Assembly: GCA_028281325.1 (NCBI GenBank)
Contig: JANQKC010000011.1
Span: 220,384-284,383 of the forward strand
Reading direction: 5' to 3'
Source: Alphaproteobacteria bacterium
GTDB taxonomy: Bacteria > Pseudomonadota > Alphaproteobacteria > UBA8366
DNA length: 64,000 bases
In this document: positions 9,974-19,252 of the stretch, in pieces
Layout of the letters: each line of letters opens with the position of its first letter
How positions within the stretch are numbered: position 1 is the first letter of the stretch
The notes under the pieces: generated by a model
Database searches by the model: none
Told to the model about the DNA's origin: nothing
The model's input: the letters and a program-made list of their open reading frames with translations, nothing else
Position numbers and translations under genes: made by a program

Positions 9974-10468
9974 CTAAAGCGAGCGGTACATGTATTGGCT
10001 CGGAATCGTCGGACCGAAACCGGCTTTTTCATAGGCCCGGCGGGCCGGCGCGTGGCTTGGGTCGCCGCCGGTCCCGACCGTCGCAACCTGCATTCCCGCC
10101 GCCCGCAACCGGGCCAACGCCGCCTCGTACATCCAGGCGCCGACACCACGGCCCTGACACGCGGGATGAACCGCGTTCAACCCGATTTCACCGACTTTCG
10201 ACGCCCGGTCGCAACGTATCGCACAGAAGGCCACGATTTCCCCTCCATGCTCGACGACGAGCAGGTCCTCCGATGACTCCTTGCCACAGATTTGATCGAG
10301 CAGGTTTGCCTGCTCCCGTTCCGCGCCGGCAAGGGCGACCGCCGCGATCCGTTCGCCGAGAATATTCCGGAAAGACCGGAAGACCGGTTCGAACGCGGCT
10401 GCGCGAATCGCCTGCAACCGCGCCAAATCCTCCGCTTCAGCCTTCCGAATGGTGCAGTTTTCAATCAT
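9974..10468 (-). CDS. GNAT-family N-acetyltransferase
   Basis: A 164-residue protein with the Gcn5-related fold. The acetyl-CoA pyrophosphate loop is visible as CQGRGVGAWMYEAAL (near residue 112), preceded by the strand GEIGLNAVHPA, and the C-terminal strand APARRAYEKAGF is typical. The substrate cannot be told. The ATG at 10468 (MIENCTIRKAEAEDLARL) is the natural start; upstream in-frame starts would add a long low-similarity tail. It is divergent from the VTT membrane protein and separated from rpmH by about 125 bases. Confidence 0.85.
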   Translation of the reverse strand: MIENCTIRKAEAEDLARLQAIRAAAFEPVFRSFRNILGERIAAVALAGAEREQANLLDQICGKESSEDLLVVEHGGEIVAFCAIRCDRASKVGEIGLNAVHPACQGRGVGAWMYEAALARLRAAGMQVATVGTGGDPSHAPARRAYEKAGFGPTIPSQYMYRSL

Positions 10469-10643
10469 GCCATGTCCTCGCCTTCCAATTCGTTGGTTCC
10501 GGATTTGCCGCGGCGGCCTTTCAGGACCGCACCCTACCGGTAAACCGAAACTCACAGTAAGGTGAATCGCGAGTGAAACCAGCCCGGTGTAGATACGCAC
10601 TGCGATACCGTTGGGAGCGGCGATCGGTTTTGAGGAGTTAACC

Positions 10644-11381
10644 ATGAACGTGCAGGAGAATTCGGACGCGGGCAAAAGCGGCGGCTTCGCGTGGAAGCGG
10701 CTGATCCCGCTCTTGGTGCTGGCCGCGGGCCTGATCGCCTTTTTCGCGCTCGGTCTGGACCGATATCTGACGTTCGATGCATTGAAGGAAAACCGCACTT
10801 GGCTGCTGGAACAGGTCCAACAGTCGGCCGTCCTCGCGGTGCTGGTCTACATGGCCATCTATATCGCCGTCGTCGCCTTTTCCCTGCCCGGCGGCGCCGT
10901 GATGACGATCACCGGCGGGTTCCTGTTCGGGCAATGGTTTGGGACGCTCTATGTCGTGCTGGCGGCGACGATCGGCGCCACAATTCTCTTCATCGCCGCG
11001 AAAACCGCGCTGGGCGACCTGCTGCGCGCCAAGGCCGGCCCGTTCCTGAAAAAGATGGAAGCCGGCTTCCGCGAGAACGCCTTGAGCTATCTCCTGGTGC
11101 TGCGGCTGATTCCGATATTCCCGTTCTTCATCGTGAACCTCGTCCCGGCTTTCCTCGGCGTATCCCTGCGGGTCTTCTTCATCGCGACATTTGCCGGTAT
11201 CATTCCCGGCAGCTTCGTCTACGCCACCGTGGGCGCCGGCCTCGGCAGCATCTTCGACGCCGGCGGTGATTTTTCCGCGCGCGGCATCCTCACGCCGGAG
11301 ATCATCACCGCCTTGGTGGGGCTCGCCCTGTTGGCGCTGCTTCCGGTGGCGTACAAACGCTACAAAGCGAAGCGCGGCTGA
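10644..11381 (+). CDS. TVP38/TMEM64 (VTT domain) family membrane protein
   Basis: A 245-residue integral membrane protein of the VTT/DedA superfamily, with a first helix at about residues 16-36, more helices across 55-100 and 125-185, and a C-terminal helix near 215-235. Family hallmarks are the glycine-rich ITGGFLFGQWFG and the conserved FRENALSYLLVLRLIPIFP. Related proteins are linked to lipid scramblase/flippase-type activity, but the substrate here is unknown. GAGGAG at 10632-10637 places the start at 10644 rather than at the earlier in-frame ATG at 10611. Confidence 0.88.
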   Translation: MNVQENSDAGKSGGFAWKRLIPLLVLAAGLIAFFALGLDRYLTFDALKENRTWLLEQVQQSAVLAVLVYMAIYIAVVAFSLPGGAVMTITGGFLFGQWFGTLYVVLAATIGATILFIAAKTALGDLLRAKAGPFLKKMEAGFRENALSYLLVLRLIPIFPFFIVNLVPAFLGVSLRVFFIATFAGIIPGSFVYATVGAGLGSIFDAGGDFSARGILTPEIITALVGLALLALLPVAYKRYKAKRG

Positions 11382-11485
11382 CCGTCGCAAAACCGCTCGG
11401 TGTTGGGTAAACTCGCCTCTCGATAACTGGATCGGCGGCTCTTACGGCCATCCGGCCGGGGCTACCGAGATTGGGCCGCACGGAA

Positions 11486-12841
11486 ATGCGAAGTCTTTCT
11501 TCCCGCTTGCTGTTGTTGACCGTCGTTTTCGTCATGCTGGCGGAAGTGTTCATCTTCGTGCCCTCGATCGCCCGATTCCGCGAGAACTGGATCGATCAAC
11601 GCCTTGGCCTCGGTCATCTGGCGATCCTCGCCCTGGACGCAACGCCGGACCGCATGGTCAGCCAGATGCTGCGCCGGGAACTGCTCGATCATGTCGGCGC
11701 CTACGCCTTGTTCGTCCGCCGCGACGGCGCGCGCCTGGTATTGAGCGGCGAGATGCCGCCGCCGGTGGCCGCTAGCTTCGACCTGGGCAAGGCCAACATG
11801 ATGGAACTCGTCGCCGACGCCTTCGTGACGCTGGCGAATACCGAAGAGCGCGTGATCCGCGTGGTCGGGCCGTCGCCGAAGGACCGGTCGGTCATCATCG
11901 AGGTGGTGCTCGACGAAGCGCCGTTGCGGCAAGCCCTCACCGATTTCAGTTGGCGCATCCTCGGCCTGTCCATCGTCATCTCGTTGATCACGGCGATGTT
12001 GGTCTTCCTGGCGCTGCAGTGGCTGATGGTGCGGCCGATGCGCCGCATTACCGAGAACATGATCGCCTTCCGCGAAGACCCCGAAGACGCGAGCCGGGTG
12101 ATGCAACCGACCGGACGGCGCGACGAGATCGGCACGGCGCAGCACGAATTGGCCGGCATGCAGAAACGCTTGCGCGCGACATTGAACCAACGCGCCCATC
12201 TCGCGGCGCTCGGCACGGCGGTCGCCAAGATCAATCACGATCTGCGCGGCATCCTGGCCTCCGCTCTGCTGCTGTCGGATCGGCTCAGCACGGTCGACGA
12301 TCCCGACGTCCGGCGGGTAACCCCGAGCCTGTTCGCATCGATCGAGCGGGCCGTCGCGCTGTGCAGCCAAACGCTCGATTTCGTCGGCCAGGACCAGCCG
12401 GAATTCGACCGCAGCCGCTTCGCGTTGCACGGCGTGGTCGCCGAGGTCGAAGCCGGAATCGTCGTGCCCGAGGATCAGGTCGCCAGCTTCCGGAACACGG
12501 TCGCCCCGACGATCGAGGTCGAGGCCGACCGCGAACAACTGTTCCGGGTGCTCAGCAACCTGATGCGGAACGCGATGGAGGCCGGCGCCGAACAGATCGA
12601 CGTCGCCGCCACCGCAAACGGCAAATGTATCGAGATCGACATTTCCGACAATGGACCCGGCCTGGCGCCGCGGGCGCGCGATAAGCTGTTCCGCCCCTTC
12701 GAAGGGTCGGCGCGGGCCGGCGGGACCGGCCTCGGCCTCGCGATCGCTCGCGAGTTGATGCGCAATCATGGCGGCGATCTACATCTTGTGGAAACCGGCA
12801 CCGACGGCACCACATTCCGCATCTCCTTGCCCCAGCGCTAA
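11486..12841 (+). CDS. Membrane sensor histidine kinase with HAMP domain, no adjacent response regulator
   Basis: About 451 residues. There is an N-terminal membrane helix (5-25), a periplasmic region to about 155, a second helix near 162-185, a HAMP linker (RPMRRITENMIAF), an H-box with the phosphoacceptor in AKINHDLRGIL, an N-box NLMRNAMEAG, and the ATPase G-boxes DNGPGL and GGTGLGLAIARELM. It should autophosphorylate and pass phosphate to a response regulator, but none is next to it, so it is an orphan kinase here. The start is uncertain: ATG at 11486 is used, while an in-frame TTG lies at 11471. Neither has a strong ribosome-binding site. Confidence 0.87.
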   Translation: MRSLSSRLLLLTVVFVMLAEVFIFVPSIARFRENWIDQRLGLGHLAILALDATPDRMVSQMLRRELLDHVGAYALFVRRDGARLVLSGEMPPPVAASFDLGKANMMELVADAFVTLANTEERVIRVVGPSPKDRSVIIEVVLDEAPLRQALTDFSWRILGLSIVISLITAMLVFLALQWLMVRPMRRITENMIAFREDPEDASRVMQPTGRRDEIGTAQHELAGMQKRLRATLNQRAHLAALGTAVAKINHDLRGILASALLLSDRLSTVDDPDVRRVTPSLFASIERAVALCSQTLDFVGQDQPEFDRSRFALHGVVAEVEAGIVVPEDQVASFRNTVAPTIEVEADREQLFRVLSNLMRNAMEAGAEQIDVAATANGKCIEIDISDNGPGLAPRARDKLFRPFEGSARAGGTGLGLAIARELMRNHGGDLHLVETGTDGTTFRISLPQR

Positions 12842-12859
12842 TTTTTTGCACCGCAGCAA

Positions 12860-12888
12860 TTGTCCCCGGATGCGCTCTACGCTATAAC
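12860..12888 (+). promoter_or_regulatory. Candidate sigma-70 promoter for panB
   Basis: TTGTCC (12860-12865) and TATAAC (12883-12888) are separated by exactly 17 bases. The pair lies between the histidine kinase stop and the panB start, about 73 bases upstream of the panB ATG. It is a sequence match only. Confidence 0.5.
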
Positions 12889-12961
12889 CGCTCTGCGGCC
12901 GTAAGACATGACCTTGCATGGCATGCTGCGGCGCAATCAAGACATTCAGGGACCTATCGAT

Positions 12962-13798
12962 ATGACATCGACCAAGCGTCAGGGACGTATCTCCGTTCCC
13001 GAGCTTCGCGCCCGTAAGGGCGGCGAACCGATTGTCTCGTTGACCGCCTATTCTGCGCCGGTGGCCGAGCTGCTGGACCCGCACATGGATTTCCTACTGG
13101 TCGGCGATTCGGTCGCGATGGTGATCTATGGGATGGACAACACGCTCGGGGTTACCGTCGACATGATGATCGCGCACGGCAGGGCCGTGGTGCGGGCCAC
13201 CAAGCGAAGCTGCGTGATCGTCGACCTGCCCTTCGGCAGTTACCAGGAATCGCCCGAACAGGCGTTCCGGACCTCGGCCCGGATCATGGCGGAAACCGGA
13301 TGCCAGGCCGTCAAACTGGAAGGCGGCGGGGAAATGGCGGACACGGTCCGCTTTCTGACCGAACGCGGCGTCCCCGTACTCGCCCATATCGGGCTGATGC
13401 CGCAAAGCGTCAACACCGCCGGCGGATTCCGCGCGCAAGGGCGCGATGCGGATGAATCGGCGCGCATCGTCGCCGACGCCTGCGCGATCGAGGAAGCCGG
13501 CGCCTTCGGCATGGTGATCGAAGGCACGATGGAAGACGTGGCGGCGGCGGTTACCGAAAAGGTGACGGTGCCGACGATCGGTATCGGCGCGTCACCGAAA
13601 TGCGACGGCCAGATCCTGGTGACCGACGATCTGGTCGGCATGTTCTCCGCCTTCAAGCCGAAATTCGTGAAACGCTACGCCGAGTTGGGCGAGGAAATGC
13701 AGAAGGCGGCGGCGGCCTATGCCGCGGACGTCCGCGCGCGGCGCTTCCCCGGCCCGGAACAGTGTTTCCGCCCCAAGGCCCCACAGGCCGCCGAGTAG
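12962..13798 (+). CDS. panB: 3-methyl-2-oxobutanoate hydroxymethyltransferase
   Basis: First committed enzyme of pantothenate synthesis; it adds a hydroxymethyl group from methylene-tetrahydrofolate to alpha-ketoisovalerate. Family motifs are visible: [28 protein letters not shown] (metal-binding Asp), [27 protein letters not shown] and [15 protein letters not shown]. The length of 278 residues is normal. The ATG at 12962 ([20 protein letters not shown]) is preferred over an in-frame ATG at 12908, which would add 18 atypical residues. panC follows five bases after the stop, so the two are co-transcribed. Confidence 0.96.
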   Translation: MTSTKRQGRISVPELRARKGGEPIVSLTAYSAPVAELLDPHMDFLLVGDSVAMVIYGMDNTLGVTVDMMIAHGRAVVRATKRSCVIVDLPFGSYQESPEQAFRTSARIMAETGCQAVKLEGGGEMADTVRFLTERGVPVLAHIGLMPQSVNTAGGFRAQGRDADESARIVADACAIEEAGAFGMVIEGTMEDVAAAVTEKVTVPTIGIGASPKCDGQILVTDDLVGMFSAFKPKFVKRYAELGEEMQKAAAAYAADVRARRFPGPEQCFRPKAPQAAE

Positions 13799-13803
13799 CC
13801 GGC

Positions 13804-14673
13804 ATGCCGACGACGCCCGAGATCGTCCGAACGGTCGGCGGGCTCCGTGACCGTGTTGCCATCTGGCGCCGGGACGGAGGGCGCGTCGGACTCGTGCCGA
13901 CCATGGGCGCTTTGCATGACGGCCATCTGGCGCTCGTCCGCCGGTCCCTCGACGAGAGCGACCGCACCGTCGTCAGCATCTTCGTCAACCCCACCCAGTT
14001 CGCGCCGCACGAGGATTTCGAGACCTACCCGCGCGACGAAGCCCGCGACATCGCCGCGATCGGCGCGATGGGCACCGACGTCGCCTATCTGCCGGATGCC
14101 AGCGAGATGTATGCCGACGGCTTCACCACGACGGTATCGGTGGCCGGCCCCAGTGACGGCCTGTGCGGCGCGGTACGGCCGCACTTCTTCCAAGGCGTCG
14201 CCACGGTGGTGTCCAAGCTGCTGCTGCAATGCCTGCCCGACCGGGCCTATTTCGGCGAGAAGGACTACCAACAGCTACTGGTCATCAAAAGGCTGGTCCG
14301 GGACCTGGACATCCCGGTCGGTGTCGTCGGCGTGCCGACCGTGCGCGAAAGCGACGGGCTCGCGCTTTCGTCGCGTAACGCCTATCTCTCGGACGCCGAC
14401 CGCAAGACCGCCCCGTTGCTGAACGCGACCATGCGGCAGGTCGCCGACAAGGTGGCCCATGGCGACGACGTGGCCATGGCCGAAACATGGGGCCGCGTCC
14501 AACTGCAGGACAACGGTTTCGACCCCGTCGACTATCTCGAGGTCCGCGACGCCGACACGCTGGCGCCCATCGAGGGCGCGCTGGCGCCGCGCCGTCTCGG
14601 CCGCGTGTTCGCGGCCGCCTATCTCGGCAAAACCCGACTGATCGACAACATTCCCGTCGCCCGCGCGCCATAG
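13804..14673 (+). CDS. panC: Pantoate-beta-alanine ligase (pantothenate synthetase)
   Basis: Joins pantoate and beta-alanine using ATP through a pantoyl-adenylate. It has the nucleotidyltransferase HIGH-like motif [18 protein letters not shown] (about residues 27-44), [31 protein letters not shown] and the KMSKS-like [14 protein letters not shown]. The length of 289 residues matches the family. The ATG at 13804 directly follows panB. The gene converges with gpt, leaving about 20 bases between the ends. Confidence 0.96.
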   Translation: MPTTPEIVRTVGGLRDRVAIWRRDGGRVGLVPTMGALHDGHLALVRRSLDESDRTVVSIFVNPTQFAPHEDFETYPRDEARDIAAIGAMGTDVAYLPDASEMYADGFTTTVSVAGPSDGLCGAVRPHFFQGVATVVSKLLLQCLPDRAYFGEKDYQQLLVIKRLVRDLDIPVGVVGVPTVRESDGLALSSRNAYLSDADRKTAPLLNATMRQVADKVAHGDDVAMAETWGRVQLQDNGFDPVDYLEVRDADTLAPIEGALAPRRLGRVFAAAYLGKTRLIDNIPVARAP

Positions 14674-14692
14674 GCGCGGCCGACCAAAGACC

Positions 14693-15177
14693 CTATCCGC
14701 CGTCCTTGCTGCCGATGGGTTCACGATAGGACGGCATGGCATCCCAGGGAAACAGGATCCAGGTGTCCTGGCTGACTTCGGTGATGAAGGTATCGACCAA
14801 CGGCCGGCCGGTTTGGCGTAGATGGTCGCGAAATGCGCGCCCGGCAGCATTTCCCGCACGGCCTTGGCCGTGGTGCCGGTATCGACCAGATCGTCAACGA
14901 TCAGCCAGCCGCTGCCGTCGCCCGCCCCGGCCTTCTTGAGCACCGATAGACTGCCCTTGTCCTTGTGGTCGTAGCTGGCGATGCAGACCGTATCGATCAG
15001 CCGGACCTCAAGCTCGCGCGCCACGATGGCCGCGGGCACCAGACCGCCCCGGGTGATCGCAACGATCCCCTCGAACGGCCCCAACGGCAGCAGACGCCAG
15101 GCAAGCGCCCGGGCGTGCCGGTGGAGTTCCTCCCAGGAAACCGGAAATTCCTTGCTGTAACGATTGCTGTCGGCCAT
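14693..15177 (-). pseudogene. gpt: Xanthine phosphoribosyltransferase, frameshifted near the 3' end
   Basis: The frame from the ATG at 15177 encodes a normal Gpt: start [40 protein letters not shown], and the PRPP-binding loop [19 protein letters not shown]. Just after IYAKPAG the frame breaks (complement of 14801-14810). Downstream, a different frame continues with [20 protein letters not shown] and ends at the TAG at 14695-14693, exactly the expected Gpt tail. The region reads CCGGCCGGCCG where a normal AGRPLVD would need one more four-base GGCC/CCGG unit. As read, the protein would run on out of frame, antisense to panC. Either a real slippage mutation or a sequencing error in a GC-rich repeat. 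Confidence 0.85.
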
Positions 15178-15219
15178 GCCGGTCGGCGATCCAGAGTGCG
15201 GCGCGCGCCGTTTGCCGCA

Positions 15220-16416
15220 TTACCGGACGTAGACGCGCACCTCGTTCGCCTGAACCGTGGCGCTGGACATGGAATTCATGCCGACGCGGTTGGTCGGCAG
15301 GCCTTGCTCGGCCAGCGTGCGCATCACGTTTTCCGCGTTGCGGCGGGCGGCCGTGCTGTTCAGCACGATCTGCGCCGGGGACCCTGTCTTCGGATGCACC
15401 GCGACCAGATCGAAGGCGGCATCCGGCTTGCGTTCGAGCGCCTTGCTGACCGCATTGTATAGCGCCAATTGGTATTCGACGTTCGGCCGGTCGAACCGGA
15501 TCACCACCAACGGCCGCGCGTTCCGCGACAACGGCGCCCGGGCCGCCCGGCTCGCCTTGACCTCGGCCTGCGCGAAGGCGCGGTTCACGAGGCTCATGCC
15601 ATAGCGCTCGCCATTCTTGATCGCGATCGACATGGCGGTGAGGTTACGGCGTTCGCTGCCGAGGTAGCCGGTCTGCCGGTTGAGATCGTCGCTCAACTCG
15701 TTCAACAGCCGATCGATGCCGACGACCGTTTGGTTCACGCTGTCTTCCAGCGCGCGCAATTGGACATGGTCCTCGTCGACGGCGCCGCTCAGCGTGAAGG
15801 TAGCGCGCACGCTGTCCAACAGATATCCGGCGACGCTGGCTTCGGCGCCGGCGTCGTTCGACAGACTGTTCATTTTCGAGATATTGGCTTCGATTCGCTT
15901 AAGCTGTTTCTGCGCTTCGTTCCATTGCTGGACGAGCAGCGGATTACCCGGCGTGGTGCCGACCTGCAGCTTGGAATTCATCGCCGCGACAGTGCCGAGA
16001 TACCGTTGCGTGGCGTCGGTGTTGTCGCCGCGAATCTGCACCATGCGGTTGTCGAGCCGGTTTACCGCCGCGCGCAGCTTGTTCAAATCCTGACGCATCG
16101 CGTCGACCTTTTTGCCGACGAAGGTGCCGGTCGACCGGCCCGTCACTTGCGGCTGCGTCGCCAACGGCCGGGGCTGCACCGCAGGCTGCGTGCCCAAAGG
16201 CGCCACTGCCGCGGCGCCTTGCTGCGCCTGCTGCTGCGCTTGTTGCGCGGCACGCTCCGCCTGCGAAGCGGGAATTTCCAGACGTTCCCGGCTCTGTGAC
16301 TCCGACGCAGGGTCGTCACCGGTCAGCGATGGCCACAGACTAGAGCCGCAGCCGGCAAGCAAAATGCCCCCTGCGACGAACACACCAAAGTTGCGCGTTG
16401 ATCTCATTGATCTCAT
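15220..16416 (-). CDS. Envelope lipoprotein with alanine/glutamine-rich linker and OmpA-like C-terminus
   Basis: About 398 residues. The N-terminus has a lipoprotein signal ending in the lipobox LLAGC (cysteine near residue 23), then an Ala/Gln-rich stretch (about 50-75), a coiled-coil-prone middle (KVDAMRQDLNKLRAAVNRLDN), and a C-terminal part (about 300-398) whose pattern DAAFDLVAVHPKTG, RRNAENVMRTLAEQGLP and RVGMNS resembles an OmpA-type peptidoglycan-associated fold. Start ATG at 16416 or 16407. The same frame extends upstream to 16524 without a signal sequence. Likely anchored in the outer membrane and contacting the wall; function unknown. Confidence 0.78.
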   Translation of the reverse strand: MRSMRSTRNFGVFVAGGILLAGCGSSLWPSLTGDDPASESQSRERLEIPASQAERAAQQAQQQAQQGAAAVAPLGTQPAVQPRPLATQPQVTGRSTGTFVGKKVDAMRQDLNKLRAAVNRLDNRMVQIRGDNTDATQRYLGTVAAMNSKLQVGTTPGNPLLVQQWNEAQKQLKRIEANISKMNSLSNDAGAEASVAGYLLDSVRATFTLSGAVDEDHVQLRALEDSVNQTVVGIDRLLNELSDDLNRQTGYLGSERRNLTAMSIAIKNGERYGMSLVNRAFAQAEVKASRAARAPLSRNARPLVVIRFDRPNVEYQLALYNAVSKALERKPDAAFDLVAVHPKTGSPAQIVLNSTAARRNAENVMRTLAEQGLPTNRVGMNSMSSATVQANEVRVYVR

Positions 16417-16641
16417 TGCGAAGCAGACACCCTGCTCGTTATCTTGGGATACACCCCAAGGCCCCCACGACTCGCCAGCCGTTTCTCTGCAAACCACGAC
16501 GGGGTACGAGCATTCCAGCGTCACCCCCGTTACGACTGGCGAAAGCTCGATGAGATACTACTTTAGCACCTGACAGGCCACAAGCCGCATTTGCCGCCGT
16601 CCCACATTGCCGTATGGGGTGACGCATATTTGCAAACATGC

Positions 16642-16670
16642 TTGTCATTGCGGGCGGCTTTCTTTAGTGT
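16642..16670 (+). promoter_or_regulatory. Candidate promoter of the tRNA-Arg gene
   Basis: TTGTCA (16642-16647) and TAGTGT (16665-16670) with a 17-base spacer lie about 35 bases upstream of the mature tRNA start. The -35 is strong and the -10 is weaker. Confidence 0.4.
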
Positions 16671-16704
16671 CCGCGCCGCTTGCAGGCTGTAACGCTTGCA
16701 TCGC

Positions 16705-16781
16705 GCGCCCGTAGCTCAATTGGATAGAGTGCCTGACTACGGATCAGGAGGTTGGGGGTTCGAGTCCTCCCGGGCGCGCCA
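16705..16781 (+). tRNA. tRNA-Arg (anticodon ACG)
   Basis: A complete 77-base cloverleaf. The acceptor stem is GCGCCCG paired with CGGGCGC, with discriminator G and an encoded CCA end. The D arm is GCTC/GAGT, the anticodon stem CCTGA/TCAGG encloses loop CTACGGA (anticodon ACG), and the T arm GGGGG/CCTCC encloses TTCGAGT. The wobble A would be edited to inosine so that it reads CGU, CGC and CGA. tRNA 3' ends are common integration sites, but I saw no repeat of this 3' end elsewhere in the window. Confidence 0.97.
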
Positions 16782-17254
16782 TTCCTTTTCGCGCATTTTA
16801 ATTCCTATGGCGGGCCGGAGCGCCGCGCGCGGCACAAGATGCCGTCCGACTCGTACCTCGGATAGAAACTGATCCAATACCGTCAGCGTACTGGACGTTG
16901 CGTTTACGGGAACTCTCCGCTCGATCGCAGCATTTCGGCACGCATCGCATTAGGGAGCTAGCGACCAAAACTTTCAGTTCTCTGCTGCCGTCAAGATTCA
17001 AGCAAAAATTGCATTTTTCAACATTCATCAATATTCAAATGATTAAAGGCGATATACTGCAATTTTTACGATAAAAACTTTTATTTATGCTCTTTGAGAG
17101 AGTAGAATTTTTATTTTTCAATCTGCATAACTATCAGAATCTTATAACTTTTTTTAGAATATTGCGCCTAGTCTTTTCCAAACTAAAGGTTGATTAATCT
17201 CAGGGATGCTTTGCAAGGGAGACCTTTCTTCAGAATCTGGAAGAGGGACTACTC
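16782..17254. other. AT-rich intergenic region between tRNA-Arg and the PAS gene
   Basis: About 470 bases with no gene that I can support. The second half (about 16980-17210) is strikingly AT-rich compared with the surrounding high-GC sequence, with several A and T tracts. It presumably holds the promoter of the PAS/chemoreceptor pair, but I could not find a convincing sigma-70 or sigma-28 match. Low GC at a tRNA end could mark acquired DNA or simply a curved, regulatory promoter region. Confidence 0.6.
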
Positions 17255-17779
17255 ATGCCGCGAAATACTTCACTTACCCACCAAGAACGAACCTTCGACG
17301 ACGACGATTTGATTGTTAGCAAGACCGACCTGAAAGGTCATATCACCTACTGTAACCCGTTGTTCCTGAGCCTCGCCGATTACACGGAAAAGGAGATGCT
17401 GCGGCAACCGCACAGCATCATCCGGCACCCGGAGATGCCCCGAAGCATCTTCAAACGCCTCTGGGAGACGGTGCAAAGCGGCAAGGAAATTTTCGCCTAT
17501 GTCGTGAACCGATCCCGCAACGGCGACCACTATTGGGTCAATGCGCACGTAACGCCCAGTTTCGACGCATCGGGTCAGATCGTCGGATATCACTCGAACC
17601 GGCGCAAACCGGACCGATCGATTCTCGAAGAGAAGGTCATGCCGCTCTACGCCAAGATCCTTGCGGAGGAGCAAAAACACGGCGATCGCAAGAAGGGCAT
17701 GCAGGCGGGCTACGACCTGTTGCAATCGATGCTGCGGGACCATGGCGTCGACTATGACGAGTTCGTCGCAACGCTCTGA
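17255..17779 (+). CDS. Stand-alone Aer-type PAS domain protein
   Basis: A 174-residue soluble protein made almost entirely of one PAS domain of the aerotaxis-receptor type: [18 protein letters not shown], then [36 protein letters not shown], and [12 protein letters not shown]. In Aer proteins this PAS fold usually binds FAD and reports redox state. A C-terminal helical tail (about 125-174) follows. There is no membrane helix and no signalling domain. AGAGGGA before the ATG is a good ribosome-binding site. A soluble chemoreceptor starts 59 bases downstream, so the two look like a receptor split into sensor and signaller. Confidence 0.85.
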   Translation: MPRNTSLTHQERTFDDDDLIVSKTDLKGHITYCNPLFLSLADYTEKEMLRQPHSIIRHPEMPRSIFKRLWETVQSGKEIFAYVVNRSRNGDHYWVNAHVTPSFDASGQIVGYHSNRRKPDRSILEEKVMPLYAKILAEEQKHGDRKKGMQAGYDLLQSMLRDHGVDYDEFVATL

Positions 17780-17838
17780 AGCGTCATCGGCCATCGGACT
17801 TTCGCAATTCACTTTCTAACCCAGGAAGGCCTTCAATC

Positions 17839-18993
17839 ATGCTTTGGAACACACCCAATGGGAAAGCGATCCGCAAGGCGATCGTCGTCTGCGAAGCGGT
17901 CGCACAAGGCGACTTCGAAGCGCGCATCACCGATTATGATCCGGATTCGGACGTTGGCGCCCTGTACACCGCGATCAACGCGCTGATCGACCGCACGGAC
18001 GCTTATGTGCGCGAATCGACCGCCAGCTTGGACTATGTCAGCCGGAACAAATATTTCCGCAAGATCCAAGAACGCGGCATGCTCGGCTCGTTCCTCATCG
18101 CGAGCCGCGCGATCAACGGCTCTGTCGATTCGATCAAGGAACGTGCCGAAGACTTCAAAACCGTCGTTACCGGATTCGAGGAAAATATGCAGAACGCGGT
18201 CGAGACCGTTTCGTCGGCGGCCGTCGAACTGGAAAGCTCGGCGAAGTCAATGAACACCACGGCGCAATCGGCGCAGGAACAGTCGGCATCCGTGGCTTCA
18301 GCGGCCGAGGAAGCATCGGCCAGCGTCGAGACCGTCGCGTCGGCCGCGGAAGAACTATCCAGTTCGATCGGCGACGTGAAACTGCAAGTCGACCAGGTCT
18401 CCGACCTGTCGGCCGAAGCCGCCTCCAAAACCACGGACACGCAGGAACGAATCAAGGTGCTGGAGTCCGCATCGGACCGGATTGGGGAAGTCTTGAACCT
18501 GATCGCCGATATCGCGGCGCAAACAAATTTGTTAGCGCTGAACGCGACGATCGAAGCGGCACGGGCCGGTGAAGCCGGCAAGGGATTTGCCGTCGTCGCC
18601 AGCGAAGTGAAGACCCTGGCGAACCAGACGCAGACAGCCACCGATGAGATCAGCACGCAGATCACGGATATTCAGGACGCCACCAAGAGCGCCGTCACCG
18701 CCATCGCGGATATCTGCGATACGATTGAAGGGGTGAACGACCGCGCGTCGACCGTGCTGGAGGCCGTAGACCAGCAGCGGCTCGCGACCCAGGAAATAGC
18801 CCGGAATGTCAACGAAGCGTCAACCGGCACCCAAGACGTCTCCTCCAATATCGTGCTGGTCGCGAAGGGCGCGAGCGAGACGGGGGCAGGGACGACGCAG
18901 GTGCTCGGCGCGGCCTCGGAACTGGCGCAGCAATCCGAACGGATGCGCGAAGAAGTCAGCAAATTCCTGACCGAGGTGAAAGCGGTCGTGTAG
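17839..18993 (+). CDS. Soluble methyl-accepting chemotaxis protein
   Basis: A 384-residue cytoplasmic chemoreceptor with no transmembrane segment. The N-terminal 100 residues ([20 protein letters not shown]) look like a HAMP-like or linker region. The long coiled coil contains the CheA/CheW-binding hairpin tip [20 protein letters not shown] followed by [20 protein letters not shown], the universal MCP signature. No CheR-docking pentapeptide is seen at the C-terminus. The neighbouring PAS protein is the likely partner sensor, and a hairpin terminator follows the gene. Confidence 0.9.
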   Translation: MLWNTPNGKAIRKAIVVCEAVAQGDFEARITDYDPDSDVGALYTAINALIDRTDAYVRESTASLDYVSRNKYFRKIQERGMLGSFLIASRAINGSVDSIKERAEDFKTVVTGFEENMQNAVETVSSAAVELESSAKSMNTTAQSAQEQSASVASAAEEASASVETVASAAEELSSSIGDVKLQVDQVSDLSAEAASKTTDTQERIKVLESASDRIGEVLNLIADIAAQTNLLALNATIEAARAGEAGKGFAVVASEVKTLANQTQTATDEISTQITDIQDATKSAVTAIADICDTIEGVNDRASTVLEAVDQQRLATQEIARNVNEASTGTQDVSSNIVLVAKGASETGAGTTQVLGAASELAQQSERMREEVSKFLTEVKAVV

Positions 18994-19022
18994 CGAAACG
19001 GACGGGAATACAGGCATAACCC

Positions 19023-19055
19023 AGGCCGGCGGAGCGCGCATCCTGCCGGCCTTTT
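19023..19055 (+). terminator. Rho-independent terminator after the soluble chemoreceptor
   Basis: AGGCCGGC (19023-19030) and GCCGGCCT (19045-19052) form an eight-base-pair perfect stem with a 14-base loop, and the 3' arm runs directly into a T tract. It lies about 30 bases after the chemoreceptor stop. Confidence 0.75.
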
Positions 19056-19252
19056 ACGGTCAGCGGACCGAACGGCCCTCCATCAGCGCCTCGGCGAGGA
19101 AATATCGAAGAGGAATTCGAGGGTGGTCATGACAGAATCTTTTGGTCGGCTACCGATAGATGTCGCCGCGGACAGAATACGACCGTGGCGAATCCAGCCC
19201 ATTTGGCCACCGCCCCTTTCTCTTGCCCCAGGAGACCGTGTAGGGTGACGGG

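Noticed and set aside
17000..17254. A sigma-28 (flagellar/chemotaxis) promoter before the PAS gene
   Set aside because: TAAA and CGATAA-like pieces exist around 17042-17075, but the spacing does not fit the consensus.
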